Of a stretch of DNA of 64,000 nucleotides, positions 47,790-59,600 are shown in pieces (positions within the stretch are counted from its first letter, which is position 1; every line of letters starts with the position of its first letter). Location of the stretch: the NCBI RefSeq assembly GCF_014905175.1, contig NC_057791.1, forward strand, positions 2,604,001-2,668,000, written 5' to 3'. Below the pieces are notes generated by a model. It was not told the origin of the DNA and searched no databases. It saw only the letters and a program-made list of their open reading frames with translations. The DNA comes from Aphidius gifuensis. Lineage: Eukaryota; Arthropoda; Insecta; Hymenoptera; Braconidae. Made by a program: the position numbers and the translations under genes.

Positions 47790-48900
47790 ATGCCAGTTGA
47801 AAGTGCATATGTGGTTTGTCCACTTGATGTCCACCATGTTATATTAAAAAAAAGGATTCAAACACATTTAACAAAATGTGAAAGACAACATGATATGACT
47901 AAAAAATCAAAATGTCCATATAATTTAACACACATTGTTGACACTATTGTCTTTCCAGTAAGTTTAATTTATTTTTCAACCCTACAATTTGTTAATTAAT
48001 ATTTAAATAATTAATTAATATTTATTTTGCTTTTAGCATCATCTTGAAACATGTCCAGATGCAATAAGTGTTCATCAGTACACTTACAACACTGATCAAA
48101 AACCATTGGCTGGAGTATTAACACTTGAAGAAGTTATAAAACACCAGGAAGGTCTAGACTTTGGTGAAGAAAATTGGGACAGTGTGAGTATTATCTTTAT
48201 CATTACAACAATTGACGATATTTAAATTGTAATTGATAATTATTTTTAATTAATGTGGATTTATAATTATTTATAGGCAAAAACTGGACCAGGATATGAT
48301 CCAAATAAAACCATTGGTGAAAAAATGATTATCAGACAATTGTCTGTAGCAAGTAAAAAAGAAAGAAAAGATTTTCGTTTGGCAGAACGTAAACGACATC
48401 AACTTGGTAGTGATACATCAAGTTATGATGGTAGATTATCATCAATTTATGCTGGATCAGAATTACAATTGCCTAATAAAATGAGACTCCCAAGAAGTCA
48501 ATCAAAAACCATGTCATTGGAAAGTATATCGATGGGAAAACTTAAAAGAGAATTGCTTAGTGCTTCACAACAAAATCTTCAAGACACATCAACTGTTGTT
48601 GAAGAAGCTGATGTTCCTGCTACTAAAAAATTAGAAAACAAAGATTCTAATGAAAAACTGGTTGATAATATTACTGATGATTTGGATAAAATAAAATTAA
48701 ATGATCAGGTAAATAATGTTGATGATGATAAAGAAAAAAGCAAGAAGAAACTTGTTGAAAAACTTTCACGTCTTAGACGTCTTGCTCCAAAATTTCCAAG
48801 TGTTGTTGATGTTGATGAAAAAAATTTAACTAAAATACCTGGTGAGTCATATGCTGTTCTTGCACCTTGGTCATCATCCAAATCTATCAACAATAATTAA
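47790..48900 (+). CDS. GTSF1/Asterix-type CHHC zinc-finger protein (312 aa)
   Basis: Exons 47790-47957, 48037-48183 and 48277-48900 join in frame after a non-coding exon ending at 47686. Two CHHC fingers fit the family spacing exactly (C-x5-H-x9-H-x3-C): C10, H16, H26, C30, and C42, H48, H58, C62. In animals GTSF1/Asterix works with Piwi proteins in piRNA silencing, its tail tryptophans touching Piwi. Here Trp occurs in GEENWDS and in the near-terminal YAVLAPWSSS, which resembles the YVLPW of vertebrate GTSF1. The protein is about twice the usual length, with a long basic and acidic middle part that includes ASKKERKDFRLAERKR. U11-48K shares only a single such finger, so GTSF1 fits better. Confidence 0.8.
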
Positions 48901-49299
48901 ATTCAAAGTAAATTACTGTTTTCTTTTTTATTTTATCAATTTAGAATTAATTTTTTCTTATGGATTAACTCATCAACTTGTCGTTATATTATTATAATTT
49001 TTTTATAACATGTTAACAAACATTTATCTATGTAATTAATACTTTCAGTTATTAATTTTTCATTAATATATTTTTTTTTTTTGTTTTGATAACAAAAAAT
49101 TAATTAAATAAGTAAATTTTCTTCATCAATTTCAACTATGTATATAGTTAAAGAAAATAAATAAATAATTACTCAATAATTAGTAGCTGAAAAATGCATT
49201 TTTTTTTTAATGACTTGGTATTAATTTAAAAATAAAAATTACTCAAATATTTTAATAGTATATATTTTCAAAATGATTAATGATATTTACAAAATTAAT
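48901..49299. other. Spacer between convergent genes
   Basis: AT-rich 3' flank of the GTSF1-like gene (+) and of mS31 (-). No gene or notable repeat seen. Confidence 0.5.
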
Positions 49300-50883
49300 T
49301 TATGATGCAGCAATTGAAAAAAGATTTTTATCTTTAGGTACATCAACTGGTATATCATCTTGAATACAATTAAGCTCTTTAAGTAGCTCTTGATTAAGTC
49401 CAAAGTATTCTCTAAACCATGCAATATGATCTTTTTTTTCTTGAACAGTCATGTAAGGATTTTTCGATAATCCAACACAAACTAGCTCCATAAAATGACG
49501 AATTGGTCCTTTTTTAGGACACCAATCTTTGATATGTCCTTCCAAAAAAACGTGCTCAGAAAAATGAACACTTTGTTCAGCTTCTAATCCTAAAAATATA
49601 TTTTATTTTAGTAATTGATAAACAAAATAATTTAATTATCATTTTACCTTGTTCATTGTCAATTGGAAATTTCCAAATTAATCCACGATTTGTCCACTGT
49701 ATTAATTCTTGGAAGTAATTTTCTGGTGGATGAACCAACAGCATATTTAATTCTTTCTCGTATAATTTTTCCCAAGTTGTTAATGTAACTGTTTCACCTG
49801 TTTGTTCCATATTTTTTTTAAATATTCCAAGTGGACGTCCACCAAACAAATCAGCTGCTTGTCCTTTTTCTCTGTAACAATTTTATATCATCAGTTAAAT
49901 TAAATATATTTTACCATTTGTAATTAGTTGAAGTGTAAAATTAAATAGATATTTACCCAACATTGATGGGAGTACGTGTCTCATTAAATCCATCACGTTT
50001 ACGAACATTTTGGAATTTTCTTGCTAATTCTTGAATTTTTGCTGATCTTGAATATGGCATAGTATCATGAGAAAATTGTTTTGCTGGTCTTTTTGTATTG
50101 TCAACTTTCATACCAGATAAAATTTCACTGTAAAAACAAAATTAATTTATTTTTATTTATTTTTTAATTACAAAAAGTAATAGTTATAACATACCCAAGT
50201 GATTTAGTAGGTGTTTCTTTTAAATTCTCAGGTGTTTCATTTAATCCTGGAACTCCAGCTGAAAATACTTTTCCCAATAGATCTTTTTCTTTTTGTTCAA
50301 CATCACCACCAAGACTTGATGCAGCTTGTCGTGCTGCAACTTGAATATTTTCTTCTAATGTAGGTATTTTTTCTTTTTTTAAAAATGGCTTTTTTTTTGG
50401 TACAGCAAAATCAATAGTTTTTGTAACTAATTTTTCCTGAATTAACAAAATTAAATAATTATTATTGTTGTACTAATACTATAAGCAAAATTATTTAATT
50501 TAATTTATTACCTCTGTCATTTTTGTCAATAAACTATTTAACAAATTAGCAGTTTCTTTTTTAGTTTCATCTAAACTAGTATTGTCAGTAATTATTTTTT
50601 TTGTTGATTTGACTTGTTCATTGTCAGAGTCTGATGAATCAGAAGAAGATGAAGAGTCATTATCATTACTTGACAATCTAACTTGTTGTATTTTCAAAGC
50701 ATTGTGTGTTATTGAGCACCTTGAAAAATAATAATTACAAGATAACATGACATTTAATCAACAAAAATATAAAGGTTAGTTTTTTAAAACAAGTTTGATA
50801 ATAAAACATTTATAAAAACAGTAAGGTGACTTATATTATTTAACGTACCTATTTATTGATCCAATTCTTAAAAACGGCAGCAT
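49300..50883 (-). CDS. mRpS31: Mitochondrial small-subunit ribosomal protein mS31 (389 aa)
   Basis: Component of the mitochondrial 28S ribosomal subunit. Six exons: 50883-50849, 50719-50512, 50436-50195, 50127-49957, 49871-49648 and 49589-49300; phases agree. The short first exon (MLPFLRIGSINR) begins a basic import signal, followed by a Ser/Asp-rich linker. The conserved C-terminal half has LFGGRPLGIFKKN, NRGLIWKFPIDNEQG, LEGHIKDWCPKKGPIRHFME and a GLSKNPYMTVQEKKDHIAWF stretch, all typical of mS31. Length matches the family (about 395 in human). It is head to head with DCAF6, about 1 kb apart. Confidence 0.93.
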
Positions 50884-51937
50884 GTTGATAAATGATAATC
50901 AGCTGTAATTATAAAATAATTGTTAATAATTATACAACAATTTATAACCGGTATCGAAATACATTTATGTTAAAACACTTTATTTACGTTTTCTAACAGA
51001 CTTGAAAAATAGAGTTTATTATTTCTATTACCTTTTATTATTGTCTTGTGATTTTTACTATTATTATTAACAAAAGACAATTTAAATATTAATTAGAGTT
51101 CTATAATGTGTTGTGTTTTTTTTTCTGTAATAGACTTTTAGATTTAAGGTTAAGACTTAACATTCAAGAGCGTATGTTGATTTTCTTTCCCCCGGAGCAT
51201 AAAATAAAAAAACTTCATCTATTTTTCAATCAAAAATAAATAAATAAAAACATTAAAGTACGTCAGATCATCAGTGATCAAATATTGTTGATTACAAAGT
51301 CATTATCGACAAAAATAAAAAAAAACATGATAATCCAATGAAATATTTACGAGGTATGTCTTTAATTTATCATAAAATTATGTCATTAAACTTGTTTTTT
51401 AATTAATTTTTATATTTTAAAGTAATAATTTAACACTGTCATTGTCAATTTTATATAAATTTTCATTGAATTTTGTATTTTTAATTCAAGAAAATAATGT
51501 CATTGTATAGATACTACATATATTTATTAAATTATCATTTGCTTTTTTTTAAATTTTTTTTTTCAAGAAAACCTTTGTTTCAAACAACAGCAATATCATC
51601 ATGAAGATTTTTTTTTTTAAATGTTTTATTTTTAGTTTAACTTTGGCAATGTTGGTGGTAAAAAAAAGGGGTGGGTGATGATGATATTTAACATACATAT
51701 GTACAACATCATCTAGTCAAAAAGATAAAAATTTTCACCAGAGTATATTCATTCAGTGTAACGACCTGACAAAGCTCACTTGCTTATTGCATTTTTTTTT
51801 TTACAGGATTACAATAATCATCACTGACAATCTGAACAAGTTGATTCATAAATTATCTTTCCATGAAGTTGATAAACAATTAAATAAACATTCAACAATT
51901 GATTGAAGGTTATTGTTGATTTATCATATGTTAAACA
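50884..51937 (+). promoter_or_regulatory. Shared upstream region and 5' UTR of DCAF6
   Basis: Lies between two genes that start away from each other. A donor (GAG then GTATGT) after 51353 and an acceptor (TTTACAG) ending at 51806 suggest a non-coding first exon of DCAF6 joined to an exon starting at 51807. The rest is AT-rich. Confidence 0.4.
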
Positions 51938-54900
51938 ATGAAACGAACAAAAACAAATCTTTTTTATGATATCTACAATCAACCATATGATTATGGAACA
52001 AGACTCAAATTATACTCCAGCAGTAAAGGTAAATTTCTTGTTATATTTTTATTTATAAAGACAGTTATTTATGTTTGTTTTGTTTATATTTAAACAGCAA
52101 GTTTGGAGCTTCTTCAACGAATGTCATTAGTAAAACGTTTAAAAGTTCATAATGGTTGTGTTAATTCAATTTGTTGGAATGATAATGGAGACTTGATATT
52201 ATCAGGAAGTGATGATCAACATCTTGTTTTAACAAATGTATACAATTACAAGGTAATTTTCAATTTTTTTTGAATGAAATAAATATAAATTAATTTGTCA
52301 TAATGTTAATATAGACTTAACATTGACCCACATTAAAAATTAAGTATCTTTGCCAAATGGGATGAAAAAACATGCACGTGTTGTTCTTTTTTTTTTATTC
52401 TAATTTTATTCATTTAATCTAGAACTTGTTGTATTACAAAGATAATACAAGACAATTTTGTTGATGTGATAAATCATCATTTTATTCTCATTGACTTTGT
52501 CAAATTTTATTAAGACCAAGTGTTACAATAGACTGATCCTTTTTACAAGCTCACTGGAACACAGTACTTTTAACAAATAAATATAAATAACAACAATAAT
52601 CATTTTAATCTCGTGGTTATTTTTGTGTTTCCTTTTTTTTTTTTTTACAAAAACATTCAAGGTTCTAACAGACTACAAAACGAGTCACAGAGCCAATATA
52701 TTTAGTGCCAAATTTTTACCAAACAGTGGTGATCATCGTATTGTATCATGTAGTGGTGATGGAATTATACTTTATACAGGTGAATATATTTTTTTGATAC
52801 TTCATTAATGACAATAAATAAAAATACTAATTTAAATTTTTATATTTTATAGATTTGATGAGAAAAACTGAAACTTTTAATAATCAATTTACTTGTCACA
52901 ATGGTACAACATATGAAATAGCAACAATACCTAGTGAACCTCATAGTTTTTTAAGTTGTGGTGAAGATTGTACTGTTAGATATTTTGATTTACGTATTAA
53001 GTCATCTTGCAATACACCAAGATGTAAAGAAGTAAGTAATTTTTATATTTTATTGATTGTTTCATTGATTTTTTTGTTGTTTAATTGTTTTTATTTTTAA
53101 TAGGGTATATTAATATCATGTCAACGAGCAGTAACAGCAATGTCTGTGAATCCCATAACATCTCATTATTTGGCTGTTGGTTGTTCTGACAGTACAGTAA
53201 GAATTTATGATCGTCGAATGTTAAGTACACGTGATCCAAATTGTACAGATAATAATGATTCAATAACACCACCAATATCACTTTTTACTGTTCCTGAATT
53301 TGATGGTAGTCCATATAGAATAACATCATTGAGTTATAGTCCAGATGGTAATGATGTACTTGTTAGTTACAGTAGTGATCATCTTTATTTATTCAGTGTT
53401 AAAGATCAAGGAATTGTAAAATTTAAAACAGAATTACCAATTGAAAAATCTAATAAAAGTAATAAAAAACAAATTGTAAGATCTCCACAACCAGTAAGAC
53501 GTTTAAGATTACGTGGTGATTGGTCTGATACTGGACCAGATGCAAGACCAGAACGTGAAGGTGGACGTCGTAATGGTACAGAAATAGCACAAGCAAGACC
53601 AGTACTTCATACATCACTTATGCAAAGAATGACAGATGTATTAAGTAGAATGTTAAATGATCCAGCAACAAGAGCAGCATTAAGTGGTGGTGGTGAAGAT
53701 AGTCTTGAGGGTGTTATTGATCAACATGCAGCAGGTGTACAACAAGATGCTGATTTAGATATTAATAATGAAGAAAGAAATAGTGATGCACAATCATCAA
53801 TGGATACAGAATCAAATGCACAAGCAATTGATGATAGCATAGAGACTGGTAGTATGGGTACGACAATTGAAAATAATTTAGATTCAACAAATACTGAATC
53901 ACTTGGTGATGATGAGCCTGAAAGTGATGATATTAATTCATTTCCAATACAACAATTATCAGATAATTCAAATAATGATGTATTACAACAACAGCAACAA
54001 CAAGAAACTAGTCAATCTGAAAATACTAAAGCATCAATACAATCATTTACAACATTAAGTATATCACAAGATGATAATGAACATGATGATAATAATTCTG
54101 TTAATCAAATTGAGGAAAATCCAATTGAAAATGTTAGAGATGAAAATATGATGGAAAATTTACAAGACAGATTGACAACAATGCGTGATGGATATTTAGA
54201 AAAACATGGAAGTGAACCTGCTGTTAGTTTAACTTATTCAGATAAAAGTTCAACTGGAGCAACAATATCAATGGGTGTTGGTAATGAAGTTATGCGTGAT
54301 AATTATCATCCAGGACCATCTGGAAGTCAAAGTTCAGCTACAGCTGGACCAAGTCGTATTACACAAACAAATTATAGCTCAATACATGAACAAACAGATG
54401 AAGATGTATACAATGACAGTGATGATGATGATGGTGATGATACTGGTATTAAAATTAATCCAATTGGTGTTGAAATTGATAAATCTGAAAGGAGAAATTC
54501 ATTGGGTCAAAATGAAACATCATTTGATGATATTACTTCACCAGAAATACATGTCAAACAAAAATACATGGGTCATCGCAATGCGAGGTATGAATTTATT
54601 TATTTTATTATACTACTCTACTTACTTTCTTTCCCCATTTCCCCCTTTTTTTTTTTTGTTGAATTCTTATTCGAAATACAAAACACAAAATTAAAAAAAA
54701 AACAAATAGATGTTCCAGCCAATTTTACACGTTGTTATTAGCAGGAATTAGTAACGAAAAAAGTATCTCGTCAATTAATTACGTAATTGATTTATTTATT
54801 ATTTCTTGTAAAAAAAAAATTGAAAAAAAAATTAGTTAACAAAGAAGCAAACAATGAAAATTAATAAATATTTAAAAAGAAAGCCTCCAAGCGGACTGGG

Positions 54901-55856
54901 CCAATTAGCATCAGCCCATCCAATATTTCTGATCGTTTGTCCTTCCCTGGTTTGACTCTAGTTTCTTTAGGACCATGATTAAGGAAGCAAACTTTTGGGG
55001 TGATAATTACGTTATGTCAGGAAGTGATTGTGGACATGTATTTATTTGGGATCGTGAAACAGCAAAGCTATGTATGTTACTTGAAGCTGATCAACATGTT
55101 GTTAATTGTTTACAACCACATCCATTTTTACCAATGCTTGCAACATCTGGTATTGATTATGATGTTAAATTATGGTCACCAATCAATGAAGAATCAAATT
55201 TTGATTGTAATTTTGCTGAAGATGTAAGATAAATTTTATTTAATTTATAATTATATATATTTTTTCATTTATTTATTTTTATTTTAGCTTCAAAAACGTA
55301 ATGCAGTTATGCTGGAAGAAACAAAAGATACAATAACAGTACCAGCAGTATTTATGATCAGGATGCTTGCTTGTCTCAATCAGATTCGCAGAGGTAGCGA
55401 TAATTTATGATTGTGAACCTGGATTCTCGTTATTTTTTGGAATGTAACTTGTAGAATGCTTTTAATTTCTGCTAACATTCATTAATATTATTTTTTCAAT
55501 TATTATTTCTCCATTCATCATTTGGCGAATTTTTGTGCTAAAAAAAGCTATGGAGAATTAGTTAAAATTTGTACATAGATATCAACTGGATTTTAATAAT
55601 GTATTTAGCTAGTTTTTTTTCAATTATTTTATCCTAACAATAATTAACACCGAGCATTTGAAATTTGTGATTATTAATATTATTTTTTTTTTTAATTAAT
55701 TAATTTTTAAACAACTCAATTGTAAACTGCTTGAGATTCTTATTAAAGTACAAGTTATTATTTTTATTATTATGTTGGATATTAAAAATGTTCATAGGAC
55801 GCGGACGAAACCGGAGGAGAAGTGGTGATGAAGCTGATGACTTGAGAGGGGGGTAA
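51938..55856 (+). CDS. DCAF6: DDB1- and CUL4-associated factor 6 (WD40, 814 aa)
   Basis: Substrate receptor for the CUL4-DDB1 ubiquitin ligase; the human protein is also called NRIP or IQWD1. Eight exons: 51938-52028, 52098-52252, 52662-52779, 52853-53031, 53104-54587, 54971-55223, 55288-55393 and 55798-55856; phases agree. WD40 repeats are split into an N-terminal set (VHNGCVNSICWNDNG, HRANIFSAKFLP, GTTYEIATIPSEP, VGCSDSTVRIYDRRML) and a C-terminal pair (SGSDCGHVFIWDRE, SGIDYDVKLWSP). The first set is followed by VRRLRLRGDWSDTGP, a family landmark. Between the sets lies a long Ser/Asp/Gln-rich stretch. If the last intron is retained, the protein ends eight residues earlier in a different tail (SDNL). 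Confidence 0.93.
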
Positions 55857-56617
55857 AATAAATCATTTGATCTTCATCCTCATAGCTTCTAAATAATTAA
55901 AAGATGACAATATTCATTTTGCAATTCAATTCATTGAAACAAAAATAATTGACAATTATTTAAACGTGTCTCTGATTTTCGCATTTTTTTTTTGTTTAAT
56001 AACGTATTTAATCGAAATTTCATTTACATAATTTTCAGTACAGGTCTAATTTACAATGCCTAATAATAATAATTTTTATTTCATCAACAAAGCAAATATA
56101 TGCATACATGTGCCTTATATCACTATTTTATTTGAAAATAATGAATAAGAAAAAGATATTAAATTATCGATCAAGTGAAATTATGAAAAAAAACAATTCA
56201 TTCGAAATATAAAAACAATTAGAATACTTAAAAAATAAAAAAATTTATCGGTAAAAGAATCATCATAAGTGATTGATCAATCATATGATCTAGTGCAATA
56301 ATTAACACGGTGAATGAAAATTTGTAGTACTTTAAACACATAATATTGTTTTTGTTTCGTTTATTATTTGAATTTAGAATGATATTTAATTAGGATAAAA
56401 ATGATGATGTATTGTGCCATAATGGTGCTATTATTTTTTCTTTTTATATGTAAAATAAAAGAAAAATTTCAAAAGTTTATGATTATTTTGTTATATAAAA
56501 AAAAAGAAAAACGGAAAAGAAATGAATAAATTAAAAAATTTACATATTATAACTTATTTAGTAAACTACATAGTAAACTTATTTTTATGTTAAATTAATA
56601 TTTGAGAATCTCAATTA
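55857..56617. other. 3' flank of DCAF6
   Basis: AT-rich sequence with several AATAAA words, presumably the DCAF6 3' UTR and spacer before the satellite. No open frame of note. Confidence 0.5.
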
Positions 56618-59600
56618 TACCTCCTTTAGCATTCTATATTCCTGATAAAAAAAAAAAAAATCTTATTGGAAATTACTTCTTCGGATTTCTGCATTACCTG
56701 CTCTCCTAATTGTGGCGACATTAATTTTTTAACAGGATCATAGAACAGGCAAAGAGGTATTTTGTACAATTTCTAGTTCACCTCCTGCGTTACCTGTTCT
56801 CCTGATATTTCAAAAATAAATTTTATTTCTTTAAAAACAATTAGAAAAAAAATAGTGGCGACATTAATTTTTTAACAGGATCATAGAACAGGCAAAGAGG
56901 TATTTTATTTAATTTCTAGTTCACCTCCTGCGTTGCTTGCTCTCCTGATATTTTGAAAATAAATTTTATTTCTTTGAAAACAATTAGAAAAAAAATAGTG
57001 GCGACATTAATTTTTTAACAGGATCATAGAACAGGCAAAGAGGTATTTTATTTGATTTCTAGTTCACCTCTTGCGTTATCTGCTCTCCTGATATTTTAAG
57101 AGCAAGATTTAATTTTTAAAAAACAATTAAGAGGAAAATAGTGGCGACATTAATTTTTTAACAGGATCATAGAACAAGCAAAGAGGTATTTTATTTGATT
57201 TCTAGTTCACCTCTTGCGTTACCTGCTCTCCTGATATTTCAAGAGCAAGATTTAATTTTTGAAAAACAATTAAGAGGAAAATAGTGGCGACATTAATTTT
57301 TTAACAGGATCATAGAACAGGCAAAGAGGTATTTTATTTGATTTCTAGTTCACCTCTTGCGTTACCTGCTCTCCTGATATTTCAAGAGCAAGATTTAATT
57401 TTTGAAAAACAATTAAAAGTAAAATAGTGGCGACATCAATTTTTTAACAGGATCATAGAACAGGCAAAGAGGTATTTTATTTAATTTCTAGTTCACCTCC
57501 TGCGTTGCTTGCTCTCCTGATATTTAAAAATAAATTTTATTTCTTTGAAAATAATTAGAAAAACAATAGTGGGGAGATTAATTTTTTTAACAGGATCATA
57601 GAACAGGCGAAGAGGTATTTTATTTGATTTCTAGTTCACCTCTTGCGTTACCTGCTCTCCTGATATTTTAAGAGCAAGATTTAATTTTTAAAAAACAATT
57701 AAAAGGAAAATAGTGGCGACATTAATTTTTTAACAGGATCATAGAACAGGCAAAGAGGTATTTCATTTAATTTCTAGTTCACCTCCTGCGTTACCTGCTC
57801 TCCTGATATTTCAAAAATAAATTTTATTTTTCAAAAAACAATTAGAAAAAAAATAGTGGCGAGATTAATTTTTTAACAGGATCATAGAACAGGCAAAGAG
57901 GTATTTCATTTAATTTCTAGTTCACCTCCTGCGTTACCTGCTCTCCTGATATTTCAAAAATAAATTTTATTTCTTTAAAAACAATTAGAAAAAAATTAGT
58001 GGCGACATTAATTTTTTAACAGGATCATAGAACAGGCAAAGAGGTATTTCATTTGATTTCTAGTTCACCTCCTGCGTTACCTGCTCTCCTGATATTTTAA
58101 GAGCAAGATTTAATTTTTAAAAAACAATTAAGAGGAAAATAGTGGCGACATTAATTTTTTAACAGGATCATAGAACAGGCAAAGAGGTATTTTATTTGAT
58201 TCCTAGTTCACCTCCTGCATTACCTGCTCTCCTGATATTTCAAAAATAAATTTTATTTCTTTAAAAACAATTAGAAAAAAAATTGTGGCGACATTAATTT
58301 TTTCACAGGATCATAGAACAGGCGAAGAGGTATTTTGTACATTTTCTAGTTCACCTCCTGCGTTACCTGTTCTCCTGATATTTAAAAAATAAATTTTATT
58401 TCTTTAAAAACAATTAGAAAAAAATTGTGGTGACATTAATTTTTTAACAGGATCATAGAACAGGCAAAGAGGTATTTTGTACAATTTCTAGTTCACCTCT
58501 TGCGTTACCTGCTCTCCTGATATTTTAAGAGCAAGATTGAATTTTTAAAAAACAATTAAGAGGAAAATAGTGGCGACATTAATTTTTTAACAGGATCATA
58601 GAACAGGCAAAGAGGTATTTTGTACATTTTCTAGTTCACCTCCTGCATTACCTGCTCTCCTGATATTTCGAAAATAAATTTTATTTCTTTAAAAACAATT
58701 AGAAAAAAAATTGTGGCGACATTAATTTTTTAACAGGATCATAGAACAGGCAAAGAGGTATTTTATTTGATTTCTAGTTCACCTCTTGCGTTACCTGCTC
58801 TCCTGATATTTTAAGAGCAAGATTTAATTTTTGAAAAACAATTAAAAAGAAAATAGTGGCGACAATAATTTTTTAACAGGATCATAGAAAAGGCAAAGAG
58901 GTATTTTGTACAATTTCTAGTTCACCTCCTTCGTTACCTGTTCTCCTGATATTTCAAAAATAAATTTTATTTCTCTAAAAACAATTAGAAAAAAAATATT
59001 GGCGACATTATTTTTTTAACAGGATCATAGAACAGGCAAAGAGGTATTTTATTTGATTCCTAGTTCACCTCCTGCGTTACCTGCTCTCCTGATATTCCAA
59101 AAATAAATTTTATTTCCTCGAAAACAATTAGAAAAAAAATAGTGGCGACATTAATTTTTTAACAGGATCATAGAACAGGCAAAGAGGTATTTTATTTGAT
59201 TCCTAGTTCACCTCCTGCATTACCTGCTCTCCTGATATTTCAAAAATAAATTTTATTTCTTTAAAAACAATTAGAAAAAAAATTGTGGCGACATTAATTT
59301 TTTAACAGGATCATAGAACAGGCAAAGAGGTATTTCATTTGATTTCTAGTTCACCTCTTGCGTTACCTGCTCTCCTGATATTTTAAGAGCAAGATTTAAT
59401 TTTTAAAAAACAATTAAGAGGAAAATAGTGGCGACATTAATTTTTTAACGGGATCATAGAACAGGCAAAGAGGTATTTTGTACATTTTCTAGTTCACCTC
59501 CTGCATTACCTGCTCTCCTGATATTTCAAAAATAAATTTTATTTCTTTAAAAACAATTAGAAAAAAAATTGTGGCGACATTAATTTTTCAACAGGATCAT

